Shown here: positions 1 through 12,292 of the stretch, in pieces
Layout of the letters: each line of letters begins with the position of its first letter
How positions within the stretch are numbered: position 1 is the first letter of the stretch
NCBI RefSeq assembly: GCF_901709675.1
Contig: NC_051097.1
Location: forward strand, 2,902,539 to 2,966,538
Source: Syngnathus acus
Lineage: Eukaryota > Chordata > Actinopteri > Syngnathiformes > Syngnathidae
Length of the DNA: 64,000 nucleotides
Direction of reading: 5' to 3'
Position numbers and translations under genes: made by a program
The notes under the pieces: model-generated
The model's database searches: none
Told to the model about the DNA's origin: nothing
What the model saw: the letters and a program-made list of their open reading frames with translations, nothing else

Positions 1-314
1 ACGCTAATACCAGGGTAGTGTATATGGACAAGTTTATGCAGTCATTCAATGACACAATGATAGGCAGTGGCGCAATACACAGTATATACATGCATAATAC
101 ACTCGACACGTGTTGATCCAGAAGGGGCAAGTAATAATATAGTTCAATAGTTACACGACTCATCATCATCCGCTGGGACTGTTTAGAATTTGAAACATTA
201 TGATGACTGAGACTTTACAGTAGATGTTAACTCGTAATAGCAGGTCATGGGGACCCAACACTTTGTCTGTGGCTGATAACTGACCAATACTTTAAGAAGG
301 GCAGTCTAGTGTAC

Positions 315-424
315 CTGTAGTAATAGATGTCGCTTTTGCCAGCGCTCAAACCGGACTTCCTGATCACTTCTTCCTTCTTCCAGCCGGGTGGCAGAGCTGG
401 ACAGTCCGACCTCCTCTTCTCCAT
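315..424 (-). CDS. mbd2: Methyl-CpG-binding domain protein 2, first coding exon (partial)
   Basis: On the minus strand an ATG at 424 opens 36 codons and ends at a consensus donor (CTACAG/gtac, cut after 315). The peptide starts MEKRRSDCPALPPGWKKEE and ends SGLSAGKSDIYYY, which is the start of the methyl-CpG-binding domain. The residues RSDCPALPPGWKKEEV match MBD2 better than MBD3, which has RWECPALPQGW. The exon ends in phase 2 and would continue into the SPSGKKF strand of the domain; later exons lie left of the window. MBD2 binds methylated CpG and recruits the NuRD co-repressor in the nucleus. The glycine/arginine-rich N-terminal extension of mammalian MBD2 is absent from this start. The neighbour las2 supports the assignment, since human MBD2 and C18orf54 are close neighbours on 18q21. 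The paralogue mbd3 is the alternative. Confidence 0.85.
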
Positions 425-800
425 CAGTACACACTAGCGATCTCAGGATTCAGATACGTTCAAGTCAATTGATCTCGCTCAGTGGCCCTCCAGCCTAACT
501 GTGGAGGCGAGACGGCAAACCCGGCGGAACAAGCGCTGACGTCACAGATGTTACGTTATGCCGGCTCGCCCTGCCTCCACCCTGGCTGCTTGTTTTGTGT
601 TATGTGAAAGAAAAGTGCACCGCGTGGTCTGCTGCCGGGAATGAAACGACCTTCTCTCTATAATATACTTCAGTTTGCCTCCCGAAATAATAAATCAACG
701 TCCGGTGAGGTCCGAAATGGGCTAACGGCAAGCTGCGAGCCTGTGACGTCTATCTTGCTCGATCGCTCCCTCTGAGATCTTCTATTGAAAGCGACCAATC
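425..800 (-). promoter_or_regulatory. mbd2 5' leader and promoter region with a CRE
   Basis: This stretch upstream of the mbd2 ATG is richer in C, G and CpG than the DNA around it. It holds a perfect cAMP-response element TGACGTCA at 537-544 and a second half-CRE (TGACGTC) near 734-740. No TATA box is evident, which fits a housekeeping CpG-type promoter. Boundaries are approximate. Confidence 0.45.
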
Positions 801-3800
801 ACTTTGATCTCTTTCAAAGCAATTGCACAACAACCGCAGGACTTCAAACGCAAAACGGGGGAAAAAAACTAAGGCCTGCTGTTTTTATTTAAAAATTACT
901 TTGTCGGCCTATTAAAATGCAAATCCATTAACAGCTCTGAAACTTTTATGCATATATTAGGGGAAACGACAATAATATTACTATATTAAGACAAATTATT
1001 TGATGAATCAATAAATTGTAGACTGGCCAATAAATGACCATGGCATTAAATACATACATTTTGTTTGGGGGTGAATTATTATGATTACAGCAGAGATCAA
1101 TGGTGCCTGGACAAATAGCCAGAGTGACCACACTGTCCTCATTTTTCTCATCTTTGCTTCAAACCCGTCACATTATGGGAGAGGTTAAAAGGGGCCTACA
1201 GTAGCCGAGGAACCTTGACAGGCAGGACTGTCCCATCAAGTTTGTACATGGAAAAATACTGTAAAGTATGCACTAAAAACAAACAAACTAAAACAAAATA
1301 CAAATCCTATGTATTCCTCCACTATCACAATTGAATAATTTTCATAGACATGATCCCTCAGCATTCAATTTGTAGTCATAAAATTTACTGTCCATAATTC
1401 ATAGCATTATGTTCCTTCTCACTCTCCATCTTTTGGCCTTTTTTTCCCTCTGCATAATCTTCTTATTATCTCATCTCCCACCACCCTAAAGGGCTTTGCA
1501 TTTTGGATGCACCAAAGTATTTTATAGGCAACAAGCATTTTTTTCCTGCATCATTTACATGAACTGCCAAGCTCTCAATAAATATTTATAAGAAAAATCT
1601 TATAGTATGGAAAACAATTTGGTTTTAAAAAGAAGGTTACATTGTACACCATTTATATAAATTATATAATTTAACTTACATGCAAAAAAAATTGGGCATT
1701 GTAAGCCTCCATACCAAACACCGTGCAGGCCACGATTATCAACATTATTTTTCCTGTGAATCCCGCACATGTGTATGACAGTATGATTCACGACTGCTCC
1801 CCCAAAACAGTCCAAAAGATCCAGTTGCTTCTCTATTGTTGTACTGGAACAACACAATTTACAATGGAACCCTCGGCCAGCCAAGATGGAAAAAAAACAT
1901 CTACTGGCCAGCTACCTGCCACACGCGGCCAACCAATGGAGACAATAACAACGACTGACAGTTGATGGAAACAAAGTAATGAAGTCCAATTTCAAGCACC
2001 TCATCCCAATAAATCATATTTTATGGATGGCCTGGTTTGTGTATACCCAAAGTGCCAATGACACATGTATCCACAGAGGTTTGAAATCCATTTTCTATCA
2101 GGAACAGGTGGCATTCAGAACGCAAGATTGATCTTAGTAAGAATGCTTTGAAAGTCTTGCATGAAAATGATAAAAAACATTCTGGCAGTGAGGGGAGAGA
2201 TGATTGTGACTGATGTAGTGGCTTGACTGCAAACTACAAAATGGCTGGAAGTGGCTGTCAGGTGGAGTGAGGTGAGAAAAAGCAGTGCAGAGAGACAAAG
2301 GACGAGATATTGCACACAAGATAAATTGTATGTAAAAACATAATAAAAGGAAAATACACATATTTACATACTTTCCTCATTATAATTATGCACCTTTGGC
2401 AGCACGTACACATTTTATTATTGTTTATATGATGCCACGAGTTTGGCACGCCCAACTCTATGCTGGTTAGCCCATTTTTGCTCACAGCACCTCTTGAGGT
2501 AATCAGGTTGGATTGGGGGCCTCGGTACGCAGCCATTTTTTTCAGATCATGGTAGGACCATTTAAGCACATTCACAGAGATGTTACAGCCACAAGGGTAC
2601 AGTAAGGACCCAAAAGATAATGACAATTCTGAGTGGCCATGACTGACAGAGACCCTTGGAAAAAAAGGGTTTTATATTTGCTGCACTGAGGTGGCGGGCC
2701 CCACAGTGATGTTTTTCACTGGCCCTGTAAGAGAGACTTTACTATGTGCAATTTGCCCGTGATGAGAAGGACAAAAACTCTGTGGCTGTACTTGAGTAGA
2801 TTTCTCAGCTGTCTGTACTTTTTTTTTTTCCCTGACGTTATACTTTTACAATTGAAAACAAAAACAAAAATGGCTGCACATAACACGTAGTCATGTCATA
2901 ATCATATGCCTGTGAGCATATGAAAAAGACGGACGCTCGAGTGATTTCTTCAGCCCTGATATAAAAGTGTCGGTGAGCGCCAATCATTCTTTATTACAGC
3001 TTTCGTGAACACATTCTGCTGAGATCTCAATTTGCCGTTAAATTAGTCTTGGGCATTTGTTCTGTACCTTAAGGAAGACTTATTTGGGCAGACAAAATGC
3101 CGTTGTAGATTAAAAATTGACTTTGAAAAACGGCTTCATAATCTAAAAGACATACCGCTTTTTCTCCTTGAAGGATAACCATATCACCTTTTCATCTTGC
3201 TTCAAACAGCCTTCCATCGGCATCAAATTTAATCTTATTGGACATTTCGGGATCATTATTTCTAACAGTGTTTTTCAACTGCACTTGTTGGCAAAACCTA
3301 ATTGATGTGGATACGTACAACGCACACTAGTGCCGTCACTTCCCACGTAACAGTCGGCATGCATTGTGGGAAATGTAGTTCATGGTCGATGCACGCTACA
3401 GTATTTAAATTAAGACAATCCTGTTAAACTCTCACGGCCCACATTTGAGTCTGACACGTGACCTACACAAAGCCTGTACTTTTACTTTAGTTTACTCTTG
3501 TAAGAACATCTCGAAATAAAAAATCAGGAGAATAAACAGACAACGTTATTACACGCAGTAGAGAAGAAGAAAGAAGAGCCAAGGACATTAAAACCCCAAT
3601 AAATACATTTCTTTATTATTATTATTATTATTATTATTGTGATTATTATTATTATTATTATTATTTAAACGGTGTGGTACAGTTTGCATACCGTCTCAAA
3701 CGCTTCTCAATTAGGATATTTAATGTCTAAATATTGCACATGCGCGTGAAAGAGAAAATTACGTCATGGGTTTAGCAAACGACGCAGGCCGCTGAAATCT
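801..3800. other. Intergenic DNA between mbd2 and las2
   Basis: AT-rich DNA with no open frame that looks like protein. The short frames here lack family motifs and splice context. It probably holds regulatory sequence for the two divergent genes, but nothing specific can be supported. Confidence 0.5.
3612..3665. repeat. (TTA)n microsatellite
   Basis: TTA/ATT trinucleotide run of about 54 bp with a single interruption (TTGTGA) in the middle. Confidence 0.9.
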
Positions 3801-3996
3801 ACCCAACCGATGGGGCAAGGGGTTGGAAATGACGAGAAACTGAGCCAATGGGATACGTCACTAGTTAATCTGATTCTGGACCAGCCTTACCCGGGAGCCT
3901 TGAACGTGTGTGGCGGAGTCTGCTCGGAGCAGCAGGAAGTAGGCGGTTGTTGTTTTTTTCTTTCTTCTATTTTTTTCCTGTTGTTGTTCAAAAAGT
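3800..3996 (+). other. Possible 5' non-coding exon and promoter of las2
   Basis: A GC-richer stretch with a CCAAT box (GAGCCAATGGG, near 3843) ends at a donor-like site (CAAAAA/gtgagc, near 3996). It lies about 560 bp upstream of the first las2 coding exon, whose acceptor (TTTTTTTTGTCAG) would receive it. The placement is inferred from these signals alone. Confidence 0.3.
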
Positions 3997-4437
3997 GAGC
4001 ACGCCAAATACAACTTAATGTAAGTTTGGTTGTTAACTTAGTAATGTAATTAAATGTAACTTTTAACTGAACGTCATTCTATTATTCGTTTCAATAATCT
4101 ATGCAAGTTTGACCAGTTCCTCGGTGTTAGCTAAACGATCATTAGCAAAACATCTACTCTAAAGTTCGTTTTTGTGCGGTAAACGGCAGAACAAATTCCA
4201 AACAAAACGAACACTTCAAATTGGACGGCCGGGGACAGTGCTAGTCATTTTCATTATTTCAAATGCAGCGGTCAACGCGTTAGCATTTACAACGGGTTCC
4301 CTAATATTTTAATGCAACGTCGCTGTCACCGCAGTCTCACATGGTTAGCACAGCAGTTACAAATTGGTCATTTGGAGCTAACAAATGAGATTGGAGAACT
4401 ATGCACATTTTTACTATTTTGTTATGTGGCCTTGCTA

Positions 4438-4500
4438 CGCAGTTTGAACCCACGACGTCGATCTCCACTATGAGGCGGACATTCTAACCAGTTAATCACC
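4438..4500 (-). repeat. tRNA-SINE head fragment
   Basis: The stretch reads GTTTGAACCCACGACG followed by ATGAGGCGGACATTCTAACC. It matches the reversed promoter end of the SINE family described at 62285-62644, where a B-box-like motif is followed by the A-box region. The body of the element is missing. Confidence 0.4.
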
Positions 4501-4558
4501 GTAATCTTTGTTTCAATCATTTATAAATTGTAACCTTGGATATATTTTTTTTGTCAGC

Positions 4559-7500
4559 ATGGAGTCTACCAGCCCCTTGAGTGACATGGTTTCTCCAGAG
4601 TCAACAGTGACAACACTGCTGTCAAGTTCTGGCCACTTTAGGAGCAGCCTATTTTCATCTGAGTTCAACACAACATTCAGATACAGAGATAAGGTAAAAT
4701 ACGTTTCTGGAACTCAAACATGACTTTTTTTTTAAATCAACTTTCATGACATAATACATCTAAAGACAGCCATTCATCACCAGAGTAATGGTAATGGCAA
4801 AATGTTTTAGACCATGTAGCATGTGTCAAACTCAAGGCCCGGGGGGCAGATATGGCCCGCCACATCATTTTATGTGGCCCGCGAAGACAAATTGTGCATC
4901 AAATTCGTGTGTCATGACTAGAATTGCAAATTGTCTTCACTTTTAATATCTTTTTTTTTTTAAATATTTGACCAGTTTATACTCATCTGATTTGAAAACG
5001 AGTTGTTTGTCAGTTTTGTAGCTTTTACTGTATATAATATGAGGTGCTCATACATTTATTTGGGTTGACAAGTCATAATGGCCCTCCGAAAGAAGCTATG
5101 ACTACAATGCGGCCTGTGAAAAAAATGAGTTTGACACCCCTGATGTAGAACATGTGTTATCATGTGTTATTTTGAAAGGTTGTGGAGTCAAAAAGGGACT
5201 CGCATTGAGATGACGACTAGGAATTAAATTTGGAATAGCCGTGAACCAGTGGCTAGTGTATCAAACAATACCGAAACAATTAAATACAACCAAAATACAA
5301 TCAACTCTTAACCAAAGGCCATAACAAAGCGAGTACAGTACTAGTCTGAACCCGAGTCAGTTTATAGTCTCCAAACAGTATTCTGAAAGAAACAAACAAA
5401 AACATCACATTCCTTCGTGGCCTAAAGAATAAGGACGAAGAAAAGGAAGGGGCCGAGGCTCTTGTGTTGAATACTTACTGGCCCTTTTTCTCATTGCAAA
5501 ACTTTCCAAACATGTGTTTATTTTATTATTTTTACAAGCTTGTGGATTTACTTGCCCCGTCACATGACCCTGTGTTTGGTAACCACTGCACTATAGAACA
5601 AAGGCATAGCAAAACCATATCAAACTCTTAAAGCAAGCGTATTTCAATAAGCATACTGTCTATGAGCACAATAAAACACAGTTTGAATATTTTGGTCAAC
5701 TACTTGACAGACTGTTCACATTAAATCATAGCTAGGTGGAGGGTGTTTCTTGCATTCGGTTATCTAGATGAGTGCCAGGCCAGCTTGCTTAGCATTGTAT
5801 GTTAGGTCGTATCAGTAAAGAGAGGCACCAATGACAGAGGAGGTGGGAGCCAATCCTAAACAAGCACCAGGACACAAATTTTCATGCACGAGGTATATTG
5901 GAGTAATCGCAAGCAATCCAAACATACATTTTCTATTCTGTTTATTCTTATTCGGGTAAGGTGAGGCCTACCCCAGATGACTTTGGGCGAGAGTTGAGGT
6001 GAACCTTAAACTGGTTGCCAGTCACTTGCAGGCACTAACAAATGCAGTGCTATAAGTGATTTAAATAACATTTGTACATTCATTAAAAAAATAAATGATG
6101 ATTAAAAAGTGAATTGATCATTGTTTTTCATTAATTGTTCAACTTTTAATTTCCAAAGGAATATGACTCAGCCTCTGCAGCATTGGAAGCCTACATTGCA
6201 GACTTTGACAGAAGTCAAAACATTGAGTCATCGGAAAGGCTGATTTTGCCGCAGAGTCCATTGTCCACCCCAAGAAGACCTCGGATGAGCACACACAGAA
6301 ACAAATCTGGTAGGTAAATGCTAGATTGTTGCGTATTTGCTGAGTGTAGAGACAAACCAATCGGGAGACTTGGCTTTTCCACTTCCTGGAAATGAAATTA
6401 GGTCACATTGAGTGGTCCTTTCTTTACAGTCATAAGAACAACCACTCTTCTTGGAAGACTTTCTACAACATCTTGGAGTGGAGAAAATTGAATGGATGGG
6501 TTTTCCTTTTGTGTTTCGACTTTTAGTTCTCAGGGAACGTTTAACAGACAGAGAGGTGGCGTATCTTACCCTCCCCGTCAGTTCCCTCCGTCACCGCGAC
6601 AACCGCGACAGACTTTCGATGACAACAGATGAACTGCTGTCCATTCCTCGTGATGGTTCCATGCCTGTCACCCACACGACTGCCTTCATCCAAGGTTTTT
6701 AAAAACATACTCTACACCACTTACATTGTGATATGTGTGAAACTTTGACTGGATCGTCAAACTAAATTGGTGATGTAATCACAGTGATATTTTGCGGTCT
6801 AACCTCGGGTGTGTTCCTCCCCTTGTTTATTTGCTGGATCAGGTCGCTTGTCTCAGTCTGTGGCCTCTCAGGCCCGTGTGTCATCCAATGCAGGGCACAG
6901 AACAGGGGAACATACAGAACAGAACATATCCCACCCACATTTAAGCAGGAATTGCAGCAGCTGCAGGTTTGCACGCTCATCCTTCGTTATTACATTACGT
7001 GTATCATTTGGGATCTTGACCGATATATATCATCCACCAGATGTAAGGGAGAACCCAAAGTTTCCACTTTGAAACCAGATGTCCCTTTTGTCAGATGCTT
7101 AACGGTAATTTCCTGTCACTATTATCTTTAAGTCTTTAACTCTATTTTAGGAGCATACTCTAACTTAAGCCTGTCTTTATCTGTTAGTGTGCACACAGAG
7201 GAACAAGGGCAGAGCAGCTACTGCTGTCCTCGCCGTCCCGTTTACAATGCAGGTACAGCGGAAATAAGGCAGATCTGGGCCACACTGGGATCAGCAGTGT
7301 GTCTGACTGGATCCAAGATTGTGACCTTACTGAGCCACGACTCCCATCAGATGTCGACCTTTGTGACACGCTTGGTATGGCATCATTCAGTCTCTCCAAT
7401 CCATTTCCAACCATTTTTATTTCTTTTTCTTTTGTCATGGCAAGGGAGAACCTTACTTAATAATGACAGAGCTTGTCCTTTTTTTGTTCTACCACTAGCA

Positions 7501-10500
7501 TCAATAACTAGAGCATCCTCTTGGTTAGCAGATACAGAGGATAATCCTGGCAAGACAGCTAATCAGGTACAAGATCAAAATGCCTTTTCCTGATCAACTG
7601 CTTCGTGTTTCAAAATACCTGATATTATATTATGTTAATTATATTTCTTGGAGTGCTCGGGGTTCTGTCATACGTCTGTGCACGGGCATTGATGGGATTT
7701 ATCTCTACTTATTTGGCACACGCACGTGTGTGAAAAATTAATAATAATAAAATAAATAATTTTATGAATTAAGCTTGGACGTTTAGAAATTAAACAAAAA
7801 ATTAATCAATATGTCTTTTTGTATGGGGAAACGAATCTGGGTGTCACCCAGCTGAGTCTAAAAGATCTGAGGCTTCAGTTTGCTGAACAGATATCTTGGA
7901 TCGCTTCAGAGAGAAAAAGCTCAGACATCACAGAATCTCTTGTGAGAGGTAAATAATAGAAAGTGATTTAGTGACGCTTAAAGGACACACTGTCTGTGTT
8001 GACTCCCGTTTATGTTCTATTCTCCTTTTGTCAGATAACAGGCTAGAGTCACTAATCCAGAAAGCGGATGAAGTGCTGAACTCACTATCACAGCGTTTTG
8101 GAGGTGCAGAAAGTCTTGCAGATTCAGGTAGGCTTAGTGTTGGTTCTCATTACATGCAGTATCCTGAAGAAGCAAATCATCAGACTATCAGCGTGATGTT
8201 TACTCATTTTCATATGCATGTTTATTTGATGATATAGAATTGAATCGTGAGGAAATGAAGCGCTGCTCGACTCCCCCGCCGCTCCCTATGTAAGATAGCA
8301 AACATTATTTACTTTTTTTGTTTAACAACGGATTGCAATCCTAATCTGTATCTCTAATTGTTTAATAATGATGCAGACACTCAAAAGGCACAGCAGATGT
8401 CAAGACTAGGACTCTGTCAGTGGAAACCAAGAAGGTAGGGCTGACCCCTGATGCATTTACAGTTTGGAAAACTGTCACTTTGAGTGGTTGGAGTAAATTA
8501 AACATAATAGACTAAAGCGTCTTGGTTATAGTACCGCACTATAGTGTAGTTCATGAAATGTAATGAAAAATTAAAAAGCCTTTGGAACAATATTTAAGAC
8601 ACTTTCAAAATCTAGAAAGAATTTTAATCACAAAACATAACTCATAAACTGGACTGTGAGTGGTTTCTTAATTAATTGATGTGTATTAATGAAAACATTT
8701 AAAGGGGAAGTCAACCCAAAAAATGACTTTGTAATATGTTCTGTGCAGTCCAACCGGTCAAAACACAGTGTTGATGAATTATTTGTTAGTGGAATATCCA
8801 TTACACAGCCCAAATCCACCTGTTATTATCCATCTCGGGGCACCCATTTTCCCAACTGCTGTCGACTGAAAATGACATCACAGTTGCCAGGTCTCAAGTC
8901 ACAACCAATCACGGCTCAGCATGCGTACACACTTCTCTCTTTCCTCTTGACTCAGGATTGCAGTCGCGATAGCACCATCTCTCAGCAGCCTGGTCCATTG
9001 GAGGCTCTGAAGCAAATGATGTTTAGACTGCAGGCTGTGGAGGTGGAGCTTCACCGACAACAGCATCCACCAGTTGCGCGGACCTGCAGTAAAGGATCTC
9101 AATCAGTATGTAATTTGTCTGCTCTCCCCATAAAGACCAAAAATGCTCAAATTGCATACAGATAAAGCACCCTTTCATTGACCTTTAAACCAGCAAACCT
9201 CAAACCCAAGTAAAACTGCATCAAAATGACGATATTTTTTTTCCCAAAGACACCCATGCTAAAATATTGCTAATACACACGTTTGTGCTGGTTGATTAAG
9301 ATTCTACCCTCTAAAATTCGTGGACAGGCGCTTAACATAATAGCAAACCAGTGTACCATTAAAACGATCATTTTGATACAACAATTTTTTGTGTCGCCTA
9401 CTTGTATGTCTCGTCACCGTGGGATGGAGGAAACGGAATTTCGGTTTCTTTGTGTGTCTTGACATATGAAGGGATTGACAATAAAGCTGACTTTGACTTT
9501 GACTTGACAATTATATTTGCACCCACACAATGACACCGCTTGCATAATCTAATGAGATCCCCCCCAAAAAATTGTGTTGTGCCCCAAAGAGATGTTTGGT
9601 AGTTCATACCTCAAAAAGTGGCCCCGTGAATGCTAATTTTGTTTGACAGATAGTTTTTAACTGACAAATGTGTTATTGCATTTTGTATGTGCTGTAAAAC
9701 CTCAAAACATTTGACACAACTGTTTGTATGATGCCTTCATGAATTAATGAATTAATACTCCAGTGAGTGTCACTCAAATGTAGCAATTAGCACACTTTCA
9801 AATATAGCTCTTGTGCTGACTACTGAATTCATGAGATTGTCCTGGTGATAAAATTGTGATTGGATGGTGTGTTTTGTTCATTTGATGTGATCCCCTAATG
9901 GGACAATCACAGGCTTCTTTTCTCTAACCACTCTTTATTCTCTGGTCTATTTGTATTGCAGAGGCCTGAAAGTGAAGCAGAGCAGGCTTTATCTGGTGCG
10001 ACATCACTACAAAGGTACCGTAACTCAACATGTCAATCATATGCCCTCCCACATTGATTGATCAGAGAAACCAAACAAAAAAACATGCAAATGCCACGGC
10101 CGGAGGTGCAATCAACGAATCCTGGTGCAGATTAAAGAAATGGACCGAGACCACTTGAAAAAGTTCCAAACGAACTCTAGTGCGGTTCCCTTCAGGTGTG
10201 AATACAAACAGCGTAGATCCGAACCAACAGCACAAATATGCAGAGCAGGAATGCAGCTCGTATGACTCGCATGTTTTCTTCCGTTTTCTGTCTCTGTGTG
10301 CCGCCCTGGTCATTGCTGTCCAATGGGAGCACAGATCATCACAAGCGTGGTTGTGTTTACAAAATATACTTCACTTGCAAAATGTACAGTCCGAATAGGA
10401 ACCGCACCAAACAAAAAAAATTGGTCCCCTTTTGGTCCGGACCAAACAAGCGGATTAAAGGACTTTTCTGGTCTGAATACACCCTAGAACAGGGGTCTCA

Positions 10501-11205
10501 AACTCCAGTCCTCGGGGGCCGCATTCCTACATGTTTTCCAAGTTTCCCTCGTTAAACACACCTGATTCAAATATCAGGCTCCTGCAGAACGTGAGGATGA
10601 ACTGATCATTTGAATCAGCTATGTTTAACGAGGGAAACTTGGAAAACATGTAGGAATGCGGCCCCCGAGGACTGGAGTTTGAGACCCCTGCCCTAGAAGA
10701 ACCTTTCATTTCCATCACAATCTGCAGCCAAAGCTTGCTAAATATCTTAGCAATTTAGCAACCACTGACCTTTTGCTTTTAGCCATGTGTGCCACTATGA
10801 CCTAATTCAGACTAACTTAGAATATCATGCTGCTTTGTTTTTCTATCGTCACAACCATGGAATTAAAAAAAAAAAAAAAAGTTTCAAGCGGAACATAACT
10901 CTAAATTCATCCTTTCCAGAAAATGAGTGAGCTGGTACACATTGTATGGAACTATTATTGAAGATGCAGTATTTTAACTACTGTAAGCCAATTAATTTAA
11001 AAACACAGTTTCCACCCCCAGGGCTCTGCATCACCTCAGTCGCCTTAAGCTGCTGTTGGAGGCACCAAGAGGAAAACATGAGGAAGAAAAGGATATAGAT
11101 GAAGGACGCTACTCTTCGTCATCTGCTGACGTGCCATCAGCAGGATTCCAGTTAAATATGGAAACAATGTCAGATGGAGATTCTAGTCCGTGTCGGCATT
11201 CGTGA
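4559..11205 (+). CDS. las2: Lung adenoma susceptibility protein 2 homologue (C18orf54-like), 13 coding exons
   Basis: Thirteen phase-consistent exons: 4559-4693, 6159-6309, 6527-6694, 6843-6966, 7199-7374, 7499-7566, 7852-7948, 8035-8127, 8238-8289, 8377-8434, 8956-9105, 9962-10014, 11022-11205. They sum to 1509 nt, or 502 residues. Family landmarks are an N-terminal FNTTFRYRDK joined across intron 1 to EYDSASAALEAYIADFD, a middle SSVSDWIQDCDL segment, and a C-terminal helical LEALKQMMFRLQAVE. The protein is rich in Ser and charged residues, with no signal peptide or membrane segment. Human C18orf54 is poorly understood; tumour-suppressor-like links come from mouse lung adenoma genetics. I chose the start because it is the first ATG after a strong acceptor and the frame fits. 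At exon 5 the correct acceptor is the internal ACACAG before 7199; the upstream TTAG would put the exon in a frame that loses the conserved motif. The gene is divergent from mbd2, as in human, and convergent with spag16. Confidence 0.85.
4820..5142 (+). mobile_element. Short hAT-type element in las2 intron 1
   Basis: Ends are GTGTCAAACTCAAGGCC on the left and GAGTTTGACACCCCTG on the right, the inverted ends of a common fish hAT family. The flanks share ATGTAG (4814-4819 and 5143-5148), a worn 8-bp target duplication. There is no transposase frame. Close relatives sit at 27352-27677 and 59850-60176. Confidence 0.75.
5936..6045 (-). repeat. SINE body fragment
   Basis: It resembles the middle of the SINE copies at 52042, 53775 and 62285 (shared words such as GGTTGCCAGTCAC and TACCCCAGATGAC). 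Both ends are missing, so it is a decayed partial copy. Confidence 0.4.
8699..8922 (+). repeat. Half copy of a TTAA-ended repeat in las2 intron 10
   Basis: It begins at TTAA followed by AGGGGAAGTCAACCC and runs to AACCAATCACGGCTCAGC. A second copy on the other strand at 22975-23336 ends GGGTTGACTTTCTCTTTAA. TTAA-flanked ends are typical of piggyBac or Kolobok non-autonomous elements; the family is inferred. The repeat stops about 33 bp before the acceptor of the exon starting at 8956. Confidence 0.55.
9395..9510 (+). repeat. Fragment resembling a fish LINE 3' tail
   Basis: The stretch ends with ATTGACAATAAAGCTGAC followed by a short (TTTGAC)n tract. I associate this with LINE 3' ends scattered in fish genomes. 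No coding part remains. Confidence 0.35.
10060..10489. repeat. Decayed DNA-element-like sequence in las2 intron 12
   Basis: It holds phrases typical of dispersed fish repeats (ATGGACCGAGACC, GTGCGGTTCCCTTCAG, TTTTGGTCCGGACC). Ends could not be defined. Short open frames through it show no family similarity. Confidence 0.3.
10490..10690. mobile_element. Palindromic hAT MITE with perfect 8-bp duplication
   Basis: The 201-bp element has inverted arms of about 80 bp that are nearly identical, starting CAGGGGTCTCAAACTCC and ending GAGTTTGAGACCCCTG. It is flanked by a perfect CCCTAGAA duplication (10482-10489 and 10691-10698). A single transcript of it would fold into a long hairpin. It lies in las2 intron 12. 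Confidence 0.9.
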
Positions 11206-12292
11206 AGCTTTTCTCACTGGTGTTTCTAGTGTTTGTTTAGCACAGTACAGTACTGTTTTGAAGTTATTGCCAAAAGGAACAGATGTTAAAATGCATTTCA
11301 ATTTGTGGTCCAGATTGAAGTGTAATACAGATCAGCAAACTTACAAGTACATTATATCAAAAGTGTATTAAGGCCTTGTTTGCCAAAGGCTGATTCTGCA
11401 AATGGATTATTAGGATTTTCCAATTTAGCTTTTACTATTGTGTACGCTGAATTATTTCAGTGTACTGTAAGAAGGAGTAAGAAAATAATTGTTCACTAAA
11501 TCCTTTTTTTTCGTCCTTTGGTGTGTTATGCGGGTTCCAAATATGTCATTTTACAGCACAGTATTAATATGCTAGTTTTTGTATGCTTCTAGCAGTCTTT
11601 GACTTCATCGCAATGCAAACGGCTCCAATTACTGATGTCAAAAGGGCGTTTAGATGAATCAACAGAATGATTCATGAAATCGAGCTTCATTAATATACGG
11701 AGTCACAAGGAACCTGTGGTCTACACTTGGACACCAAAAAGTGTCTTTGCGTGTATTTTTTTTAAATAAATGACGTTTTTGTAGTTTTTCATATAGGTAT
11801 CATGTAAGCATGATGTTTTCTTTTTTTCAATGTTAGATATGATGCAAGTTGTATTGCATTGAAGCTCAGAGGTTTCTGTACCATTTTTGTTACAGTAAAC
11901 CACACCAAGCACTACTAACTGAAGCTCTGAAAGCTCTTCTAACCCAAATGTATTCTCAAATCCAACTGAATAAAGCTTGTCCATTTATTTATTTTACAAA
12001 TTTTACTCTGCACTTTGCATCCATGCACACATACTTATTTACGTATAACAGAGCTATTGAATGCACATTCCTGGCATCACTGCAATCCATAAGAAATATA
12101 ACTTTTGGAATAAAATACATAAACAAACATGTATTTGTGTATTTTATTAAAATACCTAAATATGTATTTTATTAATCCTCAAATTCACTGGATCTTGTCT
12201 ACTACTTTACTTTCCAAAGTCCTACTTGAGTCCATTTAAATAACTAACATTTTCATTTAGCAATTTTTAACGAGCAAAAAGAAATCAACATT
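11206..12292. other. Convergent 3' ends of las2 and spag16
   Basis: About 1.1 kb between the two stop codons, AT-rich and without coding signal. It carries AATAAA on the plus strand (11969-11974) for las2 and several TTTATT words near 12142-12173, which are AATAAA for spag16 on the minus strand. The two 3' UTRs are therefore close and may overlap. Confidence 0.5.
11969..11974 (+). terminator. Probable las2 poly(A) signal
   Basis: AATAAA followed by a GCTTGTCC/T-rich stretch, about 760 bp after the las2 stop. Confidence 0.5.

Noticed and set aside
2258-2626. 122-codon minus frame upstream of las2
   Set aside because: It has no family motif and no splice or promoter context. Overlapping frames of similar length occur on the same strand, as expected by chance.
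7187-7593. Alternative reading of the las2 exon from 7187 in another frame, running to 7593
   Set aside because: The frame is open, but the acceptor before 7199 gives a phase-consistent exon with the SSVSDWIQDCDL segment and joins the next exon cleanly.
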